From contig PLZG01000062.1 in NCBI GenBank assembly GCA_003152075.1, positions 1 through 60,694 of the forward strand: a stretch of DNA of 60,694 bases, in the 5' to 3' direction. Source of the DNA: a candidate division FCPU426 bacterium. Lineage in GTDB: Bacteria; Oederibacteriota; Muellerivitia; Muellerivitales; Muellerivitaceae. Both the position numbers and the translations under genes were made by a program. Below are positions 15,657 to 23,173 of this stretch, piece by piece (position 1 is the stretch's first letter; each line of letters opens with the position of its first letter). The notes below the pieces were generated by a model. The model was given only the letters and a program-made list of their open reading frames with translations. It made no database searches and was not told the DNA's origin.

Positions 15657-17808
15657 AGGTCAACCTCCATATCTCGTCCGTGCGGTCGTAACCGGGGATG
15701 TCGGCCCACTGGTAAAGGTTCATGAACCAATCCCCATGTACTTCAAAGGTCTTACTGATGGGAAGTTTGAACCCTACCGCCCAGGAAGTGCGGGTGATAT
15801 TGAGGGGTTGGTAAGCATAAGTTCCAATAGACCCACTATCCAGGTAAGTCGCGTAATTGGCCAGCGAGGAAGGTGTCCCTCCATTCAGGGTATATTCACT
15901 CCCGGTTGATTGGGCCTGTTCAAAAGCGCCCGTCAGTATCAACCCTTCGAAAAGGGGAACCCCAGGAAAAGGTCCGGCGTCAAGACTGACAATGACTGTG
16001 TTCACCGTGAAAGGAGCAACGCCCAAGCCCAGATCGGTCGTTTGATGTTTGAAATCTCCGGATACCGACCAGGTTGCGAGCGACCCTTCCACAAGCTTGG
16101 CCAAATCAACCGTCAAGGCTCCCTCAACTCCACCGAAAGTCCTGGCAACCGTGGTATTAACAATGCCATCTACCGGCACAAACGAGTTGCCCGCGGTGGT
16201 TAAAACATAGTCGGGTTGGATTTCATGCATGTTAAGGTCGACAGAAACTTGAGGCTTGAGCCAGCCATCCTTTCCGATATCAGCCGTGAAACCAACAACA
16301 AATCCCTCACGGTTGGGGGTAGCATCACCATAAGGAAGGATATTCTCCCCCAGCCTGTCGTAAGGGGCGAAAGCGGGCTGGTTGACCCCTTGGAATACAT
16401 AGTTGTTTAAGTACCCCGGCAGCCCGTCATCGAGGTTTTGATTGGTGGAGAGATACCCAACCGTTCCCACCGCGGGGGTGAACCGGTTGGTCTGGGCACC
16501 AGGCGAGTAAAAATAAGCCCCATTATTTAGGTATTTCAACGTGAGATGGGCTCCCTGGTAATTAACGGACCCATTGGTAAGTAAAGCCCAGTCCTGGATA
16601 ACACTGCCGGGGTTTTGAATATCGTCCTGATAACGGCTGACGGCGTACTCGGTGGAAGCGGTTAGGTTAAAATCCTTGTCGATGGGCGCGGTGGCCTTCG
16701 CCGAAAGACTGCCGATATCGTATCTTTTTCCATAAGTAAGTGTAAGGTTCGGGATATAGGGAACGTTGGTGGTACCTGTATCATCCCAAAGCAAAAGCCC
16801 GGTTCCCTTGATTTCCAGATTATTGTCAAAAAAATCCAAGGCGGCCTCACTTCCGGCGTAATCGTTGGCAAAACTATATTGGGTGGCTGATTTCATTTCC
16901 CCCGCCATAGCCTGGGCATGGGCAGAACTTAAGACTGGATTCTTGGCCAGGTCCTGGTCCGAGGAAACCTCAAAACCCCTCATATGCCATTGGGGGCCGT
17001 GATCCATGTAAACCAGTTCCTCGATATCCTTTCGGGTTCTGTGATAGGAAGTCGGTTCAATCATCGTATAAACGGGTATTTCAGAATTCCATAACGTCAA
17101 GGGCGTGTAGTTTCTATAAAAATCCCCCCCTGTAAGGTTGGCCACCTCATTGGCGTCGGAAAGCGAAATCCACCTCAAGTCGAAACTAGGTTGAATGGGG
17201 TCGGCGTAATAAAGCCCGATGGTCCGGATCATGCGGAGGGTGGCGTTGAAAAGGACAAAGGGCACCGGAACGCTCCGCAAGTTCATATCCCCGAACATGA
17301 CGTCGTTGTAATCCAACGGGCTATAAACGGCGCTTTTTCCGAAACCCCGGTAGGTGTCGAAATAAGCCCGGGAATAACCCCCCGCTTCCGTTCCCGATTG
17401 TTTCAGGTATTCCCTCTGCAAAGACTCGAATTTTTCGTCGCGGCGGCCCTGGTCGAATATACGATCTTCCAGTTTGGCCACATCCACGTCCATATTTGAA
17501 AGCTCCCCTTTGAATTCTTCCACCAGGGTTTTAAGGCTTTCAACGGACTTCTCATCCGCCGTGTTATTGGTGGAGCCGGCTTGGGCCATGACATAATTGG
17601 AAGCGACAGCGGTAAGCTGGGCAACCTCCAAATTGGTCAAACTGCTTGTCGGCTTGGCGGGTTTGGGGACAACCCCCGCCTCGACTAAGGCATCCAGCCG
17701 CGAGTTTATCCAACCGTCGCGCGTGGAGGTCGCCAACGAACCATGGTCCGCGAAGGCGGGCAGGGACATTACCATCGACAATATGAGGAATAGGATTTTT
17801 CTTTTCAT
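15640..17808 (-). CDS. SLH-coiled-coil outer-membrane porin, second of three
   Basis: 722 residues from the ATG at 17808, which gives a standard signal peptide (MKRKILFLILSMVMSLPAFA); an in-frame TTG at 17859 would add 17 charged residues and has its purine run too close. An SLH-like segment (STRDGWINSRLDALVEAGVVP), a Gln/Glu coiled coil (about residues 75-130) and a large barrel ending RLTYEVSF follow. The C-terminal Phe is typical for BAM-inserted barrels. Its 3' end contains the start codon of the next porin. It probably forms an oligosaccharide channel. Similar domain order in the two neighbours points to tandem duplication. Confidence 0.75.
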   Translation of the reverse strand: MKRKILFLILSMVMSLPAFADHGSLATSTRDGWINSRLDALVEAGVVPKPAKPTSSLTNLEVAQLTAVASNYVMAQAGSTNNTADEKSVESLKTLVEEFKGELSNMDVDVAKLEDRIFDQGRRDEKFESLQREYLKQSGTEAGGYSRAYFDTYRGFGKSAVYSPLDYNDVMFGDMNLRSVPVPFVLFNATLRMIRTIGLYYADPIQPSFDLRWISLSDANEVANLTGGDFYRNYTPLTLWNSEIPVYTMIEPTSYHRTRKDIEELVYMDHGPQWHMRGFEVSSDQDLAKNPVLSSAHAQAMAGEMKSATQYSFANDYAGSEAALDFFDNNLEIKGTGLLLWDDTGTTNVPYIPNLTLTYGKRYDIGSLSAKATAPIDKDFNLTASTEYAVSRYQDDIQNPGSVIQDWALLTNGSVNYQGAHLTLKYLNNGAYFYSPGAQTNRFTPAVGTVGYLSTNQNLDDGLPGYLNNYVFQGVNQPAFAPYDRLGENILPYGDATPNREGFVVGFTADIGKDGWLKPQVSVDLNMHEIQPDYVLTTAGNSFVPVDGIVNTTVARTFGGVEGALTVDLAKLVEGSLATWSVSGDFKHQTTDLGLGVAPFTVNTVIVSLDAGPFPGVPLFEGLILTGAFEQAQSTGSEYTLNGGTPSSLANYATYLDSGSIGTYAYQPLNITRTSWAVGFKLPISKTFEVHGDWFMNLYQWADIPGYDRTDEIWRLTYEVSF

Positions 17809-17873
17809 TCGTCTTTTCTTAATTAGCCTTTCACACTTTTCCACTTTTATACTTTTCAACTTCCTTTAGCCTT

Positions 17874-20468
17874 TCAAAAATGAAACAAAAAATAACAGTA
17901 ATACTGGTCCGCTTGGTAATTGTTCACGGGTACTATGATGTCGTTGTAAATCAGGTGCTTATACCGCAACTCCAGCTTTCCTCCGCCCCAGGGAACATCG
18001 CAGGCCAGCCCCGCGCCGATGGAATCGGTGCGCCAGTTGATGAGAGGATAGGTGTAGTCGGATTTCCAAACTTCCAGGCCGTAATCCCCGGACAAATTCA
18101 CGTTTTTCAGGACCTGGTACATTAATGTACCTTCGTAAACGATTTGGCTGAAAAGATTGGGGATATTCGCCAGCGTTTGGCCAGGGCGGTTCGGGTCGGG
18201 CAGTGTGGCAGTTGCGCTGTCGGTGACACCCGAAATATCGTGATTGGTATAGAAGAAGGCTCCATAAAATGGCTCGGCAATGCTCAGCATCTTGTTGAAC
18301 TGAAACTTGGTCGTGAGGGTGATGTAATTAAAGGTCTTTAGGTTATCCAGGTTGGTGTAGACGTTGTGGCCGTTTGCGTCCTTTTGGATGACCCCCGGGG
18401 AAGAATAAACCGGGAGGATAAAGGGAACCCTCGTGGTGTATCCCATCCCCACGTTCATGTAATTTTCTGTTCCCGATCCGACGCCGGCGATTCCAAAACC
18501 ATCATTACGGAGATTACTGATGTTCGTGGCGGTGGCCGTTCCCATCGGGTGCAATCCCCCGTACCCGCCCCAAATGTTGTTCCCCCAAAGGCCCGTGTCA
18601 TCCGGATAAAAAGCCGTGATGAGGTTATAGCTTTCGATCACGTTGTGGCCCACTTCATCGGTGATCATCCGGTACTCCGTGTTCGAGGCCACGTCGAAGT
18701 TGATGATGATGTCGTCGAAAATACTTGGAAGAAATTTGGTCCAACTTTCCTGGCGGCCTTTCCATCCCAGGTTCCCCCTCCATCCATGCCGGTCGCTGAT
18801 CATGTCGTTCACCATTCCGACGAAACCGTAGTAATAGTCGGTGTTTGCGGCGGCCGACCCGCCGGCATAACCAAAACGGCCCATGTTAAATCCCGCCATG
18901 TAGGCCGTGCCTTGAATATTGGCATAATTGTCACTAATGGCCGTGTAGTAAAGGGTAAAGGGATAAATGGAAAGGGCGGCTTGGCCTGCTGGGGCCTCAT
19001 AGGCTTCGGGATTAGGATTGCCCGTTTCAATGCCCGTGAAAAAGTGGCTCATGCCCCCTTCAACACTCAGAAAAAAGGGCTTTAAATCAAAACCCAGATC
19101 GGCTTCATAATTTTTCAGGTCCATAGCCGGGGTGTTAGGCGGAGTGATTCCGAAATCCTCATTTACCCAATAGGTGGCCAGGGAGGTCTGTAAAAAGCCG
19201 TTTAGCCATGGCTGGCTATATTTGACGCCTTCTTCCCAACGATGGATTTCCGGAAGGTAGGTATTGGACCTTCCCATGCGCCCAAAGAGGAGGGTCATCT
19301 TGGCGTCTTTGCTAACGAGGGGCAGATTGCTCCCCATCAGGTAAATCCCGTCGAAAACAATGCCGGTGTTGGACTGGTTGAGGTAAGAGAGGGTACTGGG
19401 AACGTAACCCAGGTTGGTCATGAAATCGTCCCAATTTTTCTGATTTTTGTCCGTGGAGTATTTCTTAATGTCGAAAGGATCCTCATACCTCAAATTGCTG
19501 AGCGGATTACCACGGGTGAAGTCACCCAGGTCCGTATCCGCTGTGTAATCTTCCACGGCCACGGTCGTGTCCCAATGGCCCAACTTCCCGTCCATGGCCC
19601 AGTTGATCTTGGGGCTGAAAAGGTAAATAGAAACCGGGCTGGAGGATGCGTTGGAGTCGTACACATAGCCGCCGAGGCCCAAACTGATGGAACCCTTCCC
19701 CCCAAGGTCACTCCACATGCCTAGGTTCACCTCATTTATAGCCCTGGTCGCGCTGACTTGAGTGATGCCGGAAACGTTAATGTTTTCAAACCTTAAATCG
19801 GAAAGAGTATTGAAATTGGGGGAGCCTGAGGATTTGTTCGACTTTTTGAAGGCGGAATCGACATCATCTTGAACAGCCTTCAGCTTTTCCAGTTCATTCT
19901 CACGGTCCTTAAGGCGTTGGTCATCCAAGCTCAATCGCGTCCGCAACATGGCCGCTTCCTCGCTTAACTCTTTCAACAATTCCTCAATTTCGTTTTTGGC
20001 GGCGTTCTGATTCATAACAGGAGCAGGCGCGGCAACAGGCAAAGCGGGAGCTTTTAAAGATGGAATAACAACAGGTTTAGAAGTAGGCATTGCTAGAACC
20101 GGCACAGGGGTAGAAGTGGGCACTGGAGCTACGGCCGCAGGAGCCGGCAGGCTCGGGGATTCAAGAGAGGGAACAACTATATGGGGAGTTGAAGTTGGTA
20201 CGGCAATGGGCGCTGTTATTTTGGCTTTGGCTTTTTCAACATAAAAAGCCAGCTCCAACCTTGTCACAACCTTACCTTCGTCCAGGACGGTTTTATCTTG
20301 CTGGTCCAATAGGCCGTAATCACCCAATTGCTTTACGCGTTGATAAAGTTTCTGGTCCGAGGTGACATCCTCAAAGGGGTCGGCCCAAAGGCGTACAACC
20401 GCCAAGCTCCCTATGAGAAGAAAGCAAAGAGAAAATGAAGTAACCAAGGTTTTAAGTCTTAAACTCAA
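17874..20468 (-). CDS. SLH-coiled-coil outer-membrane porin, first of three
   Basis: 864 residues from a TTG at 20468 with AGGGG upstream. Signal peptide MSLRLKTLVTSFSLCFLL...WA, SLH-like module DPFEDVTSDQKLYQRVKQLG (residues 31-85), a Pro/Val/Ala linker with the repeated VPTSTP motif (85-150), a coiled coil (155-205) and a barrel ending YYCYFLFHF. Like its two neighbours it combines a wall-anchoring N-terminus with a pore, the design of SLH-porins in other Gram-negative lineages. It is the first porin after the lipoprotein at 20543-21310, with 74 bases between, so one transcript is likely. Confidence 0.75.
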   Translation of the reverse strand: MSLRLKTLVTSFSLCFLLIGSLAVVRLWADPFEDVTSDQKLYQRVKQLGDYGLLDQQDKTVLDEGKVVTRLELAFYVEKAKAKITAPIAVPTSTPHIVVPSLESPSLPAPAAVAPVPTSTPVPVLAMPTSKPVVIPSLKAPALPVAAPAPVMNQNAAKNEIEELLKELSEEAAMLRTRLSLDDQRLKDRENELEKLKAVQDDVDSAFKKSNKSSGSPNFNTLSDLRFENINVSGITQVSATRAINEVNLGMWSDLGGKGSISLGLGGYVYDSNASSSPVSIYLFSPKINWAMDGKLGHWDTTVAVEDYTADTDLGDFTRGNPLSNLRYEDPFDIKKYSTDKNQKNWDDFMTNLGYVPSTLSYLNQSNTGIVFDGIYLMGSNLPLVSKDAKMTLLFGRMGRSNTYLPEIHRWEEGVKYSQPWLNGFLQTSLATYWVNEDFGITPPNTPAMDLKNYEADLGFDLKPFFLSVEGGMSHFFTGIETGNPNPEAYEAPAGQAALSIYPFTLYYTAISDNYANIQGTAYMAGFNMGRFGYAGGSAAANTDYYYGFVGMVNDMISDRHGWRGNLGWKGRQESWTKFLPSIFDDIIINFDVASNTEYRMITDEVGHNVIESYNLITAFYPDDTGLWGNNIWGGYGGLHPMGTATATNISNLRNDGFGIAGVGSGTENYMNVGMGYTTRVPFILPVYSSPGVIQKDANGHNVYTNLDNLKTFNYITLTTKFQFNKMLSIAEPFYGAFFYTNHDISGVTDSATATLPDPNRPGQTLANIPNLFSQIVYEGTLMYQVLKNVNLSGDYGLEVWKSDYTYPLINWRTDSIGAGLACDVPWGGGKLELRYKHLIYNDIIVPVNNYQADQYYCYFLFHF

Positions 20469-20542
20469 TCTGAACCCCTACTCATTTTGTGGAATCAACA
20501 CCCATTAAACCGGTTTAAGGTTTTTTCACAAACTCCAAACTA

Positions 20543-21310
20543 TTAAAAGAACTCAACTTCATCCACCCAATAATCAATGTCGTAACTACCAGCTGTATTC
20601 TGGGCGTTGTGATTCCATTCGATGGTGATGAGCTCTTTCAAGTGGTCGGTGAAATCAGGAGGAGTGACGGGAGATCCCCACCCCGATCCTCTTTTCAAAT
20701 CCCCGAAGGCGTAAGTTTTCTGGGCCCAATCGCCCGTGACCGAAAGGTCCGCGCCGAAATGGTTGTAACACCCATCCGAGCAGGTTCCCCCGTTGGAAGT
20801 TGGAAGGGTTGCTGCGATGGGAACAGAAAATCTCCTTGTCAAAGCCTTGTCCGAACTAGGACATTTGTAATAAAATCGGATCCCCTGAAACATGCTGGCG
20901 TCATAGGCGCCGCTTTGTTTGAGTTTGCATTGGAGAGTGAAGGCGGGATATTGTCCGTCCCCCTTGTTGGTGAGAGTTCCAAAAATGTGGACGGCCATCT
21001 TCGTTCCATTAGCGCCACCCGACACAATATAAGGGTCATTAATTGTATTGCCCGCGTAGGCAAAAGCGTTCCAGGTTCCACCATTACCGCCATAAAGTTT
21101 GGTATTTAAATTTTTGGAACCATCCTCAAAATCACCAACGTTTTTCTGGTCGGCGGGCACAATTACCTTGGCCACCATATCCGCGGGGTTTCTAAGGCCG
21201 TCCATCAGGGGTTCATCCTTGGAACCTTTATTCACGAAAACCGCTCCACAACCAGCGAGGAAAAGAATCGCGACTGAGCCCAAGATGAAATAATTTTTGA
21301 ACGGGATCAT
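20543..21310 (-). CDS. carbohydrate-binding-like lipoprotein heading the porin operon
   Basis: 255 residues, ATG at 21310 behind AAGG. Lipobox ILFLAGC. The mature domain is a CBM11/CIA30-like jelly roll: VGDFEDGSKNLN, a central YDASMFQGIRFYYKC strand, RRFSVPIAATLP and the final IDYWVDEVEFF. It is the paralogue of 12473-13246; the pair flanks the three porins. Two close Cys pairs in the centre (GGTCSDGCYNHF) may form a disulfide. Probable function: surface binding of glycan fragments. It is the first gene of the minus-strand operon, so the operon promoter should be in 21311-21631. Confidence 0.65.
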   Translation of the reverse strand: MIPFKNYFILGSVAILFLAGCGAVFVNKGSKDEPLMDGLRNPADMVAKVIVPADQKNVGDFEDGSKNLNTKLYGGNGGTWNAFAYAGNTINDPYIVSGGANGTKMAVHIFGTLTNKGDGQYPAFTLQCKLKQSGAYDASMFQGIRFYYKCPSSDKALTRRFSVPIAATLPTSNGGTCSDGCYNHFGADLSVTGDWAQKTYAFGDLKRGSGWGSPVTPPDFTDHLKELITIEWNHNAQNTAGSYDIDYWVDEVEFF

Positions 21311-21631
21311 GGCAACCTTGTTGCGAAGATTTGGAACGACGGGGCCTCTGAGGCCACGGTTTGGAAAAGCGGTGGGTATTCTACTAATAAAATTCTAACC
21401 CAAGCTGAAATTCTTTGAGAAGTTGTACTTTTTGGAAAAAGTTTAACTTCTTTTCGACAAAACCCCGTTTACCCAAGCGGATTATATCGTTAAACGCCGG
21501 ACATTCAATGGCGGGCATCGATTCCGGCTCAACGGGGAGGCAAGAAATATAGTGTCGCAGTATAATTCATTCACTATACTTTCAACCTCGACTTAACCCA
21601 TTTTAATTTTTTGTTCCAGGGAGGCTTAAAG
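21311..21631. promoter_or_regulatory. divergent intergenic region between the porin operon and the GH31 unit
   Basis: 321 bases between two divergently read lipoprotein genes, so promoters for both directions should be here. The most operator-like element is GGCCTCTGAGGCC (21343-21355), a 6-bp inverted repeat around one base, about 33 bases upstream of the minus-strand start. AT-rich stretches lie at 21361-21460. No convincing -35/-10 pair could be fixed. Confidence 0.4.
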
Positions 21632-23107
21632 ATGAAGCGCTTGATTGGATTGATCCCGTTGTTGCTTTTGGCTGTTTGGATAACCGTGGAAGGTTGTCGT
21701 ACAGTCGCAACCCCCACTTTCCCCACTCCTCCTACTTCTACCTTTACTAATACGCCAAATGTCCCAACTAATACGGCGACGATCTCACCCACGAAAACAC
21801 CGACAAACACACCGTTTAACACGGCGACGACAACACCGACAAACACTCCGACGAACTCCCCTACGGTGGGTAGTCCAACTAACACTCCCACCATATCCAG
21901 CACCGCCACAAATAGCCCAACTAGTACCCCGACCGACACACCAACCGATTCTCCAACTCCTGGCGGGTTTACCAATACGCCGACTCCTTGCCCAGCGCTG
22001 GTCTTATCCAGTTACACCTTCGACACCTGCACCCAGGGTTGGAGCCTGGATGCCACCAGCATCACCACCGGCGAAATCATCACCCAATCCACGACCACTT
22101 TCCACACCGGTCCCGGTGCTTGGCAGGCTTACATCCCCTTCACCCCAACTAACAACACCGAGGAAATCAATATCAATTTCCCTTGCGGCACTTTCCAGGA
22201 CTTCTCCAGCGTTGCGGTAACCATGTGGGTCTATTCCACGGTGACCGCGAACGCCCAGATGTTCTGTAACTATGGCACAGCCCCCGGAGCTTGTTATGCG
22301 GGCTATCAAAATCCAGGCTTCTGCAACGGCACCGGATGCGCCGGAGGCCAAACCGGGAGTTACGCTTCCTTGGTTGCGAACACTTGGACCATGTTGTACT
22401 TCAAGCCTTCCCTGACACCCCCCGATGGCCAATACGTGAGCAAGTTCGGGGTCCAAATACTCAATTGCACCTCCCCCGCTACCATCTACATCGACGACGT
22501 CGCCATCACAAACTTGGCGACGCCCACCCCGACCCCGGCGGGTTGCGTGTCGGCGCCCACTTTTAACTCCATCTATCCCTTCATCTGGAACAATGACAAC
22601 TATTGCACCGTTCCCAGCGGATGGTCTTCCAATAACAACAGCGGTACCATCATAGTCCCAAGCCTGCTTCTTTCGATCTTACAGAACCACACCATCGGCT
22701 GCTCGGGTACCTGCGACTCCCTTTTAATGGGTCCCATACCTTTCACAGCGGCGAATCAAGTCGCCAACGCAGAGTATGTCTTTCCGAACGGGACGGGGGG
22801 AACCGATATAACCGGCAAAACGATCAGCGCTTGGTACTATCTGGATGCCACTCCCTCGAACGCCGGCTATGGACAGATGTATATTCAAGACGGTTCCATC
22901 GGTAGTTACAATTATCAATCCTTAGGCTTTGGCGGCACTTACGCCCTAGTAACGGGAGTCTGGACCCAGGTCTCCATCCCCGCCAATCAGGGAGGGGTCG
23001 ATCCCACAGGCCTTTGGAAGCTCGGCATCCAGATCGGTACAGGCGCCAGCGCGGTCAGTGGGTTTCAGAGCGTCAACCTTTACGTCGATGACATGACGAT
23101 CCAATAA
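21632..23107 (+). CDS. TPT-repeat lipoprotein with two carbohydrate-binding-like domains
   Basis: 491 residues from the ATG at 21632 behind GGGAGG. Lipobox WITVEGC, then a Thr/Pro/Asn/Ser repeat linker (TNTPT, TPTDSPT; residues about 28-118), then two jelly-roll-like domains of about 180 and 190 residues. Each opens near a Cys/aromatic segment and closes with a Y-[IV]-D-D strand (ATIYIDDVAIT; NLYVDDMTIQ). The linker would hold the binding domains away from the membrane. A terminator follows, and 66 bases after the stop the GH31 alpha-xylosidase begins, so the lipoprotein is likely the binding partner of that enzyme. Confidence 0.7.
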   Translation: MKRLIGLIPLLLLAVWITVEGCRTVATPTFPTPPTSTFTNTPNVPTNTATISPTKTPTNTPFNTATTTPTNTPTNSPTVGSPTNTPTISSTATNSPTSTPTDTPTDSPTPGGFTNTPTPCPALVLSSYTFDTCTQGWSLDATSITTGEIITQSTTTFHTGPGAWQAYIPFTPTNNTEEININFPCGTFQDFSSVAVTMWVYSTVTANAQMFCNYGTAPGACYAGYQNPGFCNGTGCAGGQTGSYASLVANTWTMLYFKPSLTPPDGQYVSKFGVQILNCTSPATIYIDDVAITNLATPTPTPAGCVSAPTFNSIYPFIWNNDNYCTVPSGWSSNNNSGTIIVPSLLLSILQNHTIGCSGTCDSLLMGPIPFTAANQVANAEYVFPNGTGGTDITGKTISAWYYLDATPSNAGYGQMYIQDGSIGSYNYQSLGFGGTYALVTGVWTQVSIPANQGGVDPTGLWKLGIQIGTGASAVSGFQSVNLYVDDMTIQ

Positions 23108-23123
23108 CACTTAGGTTACCCAT

Positions 23124-23158
23124 AAAAAGCCCGCCTCCTTACGGAGGCGGGCTTTTTT
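23124..23158 (+). terminator. strong intrinsic terminator before the GH31 gene
   Basis: A perfect 15-bp stem (AAAAAGCCCGCCTCC / GGAGGCGGGCTTTTT) with a 4-base loop and six T. Only 15 bases separate the T run from the TTG start of the GH31 gene, which leaves no room for a normal promoter between them. Confidence 0.9.
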
Positions 23159-23173
23159 GTTTCAGGAGACGGC

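Noticed and set aside
12473-21310. SusC/SusD-type polysaccharide utilisation pair
   Set aside because: The barrels have SLH and coiled-coil N-termini, not plug and TonB-box regions, and the lipoproteins are beta-rich jelly rolls, not TPR-rich SusD folds.
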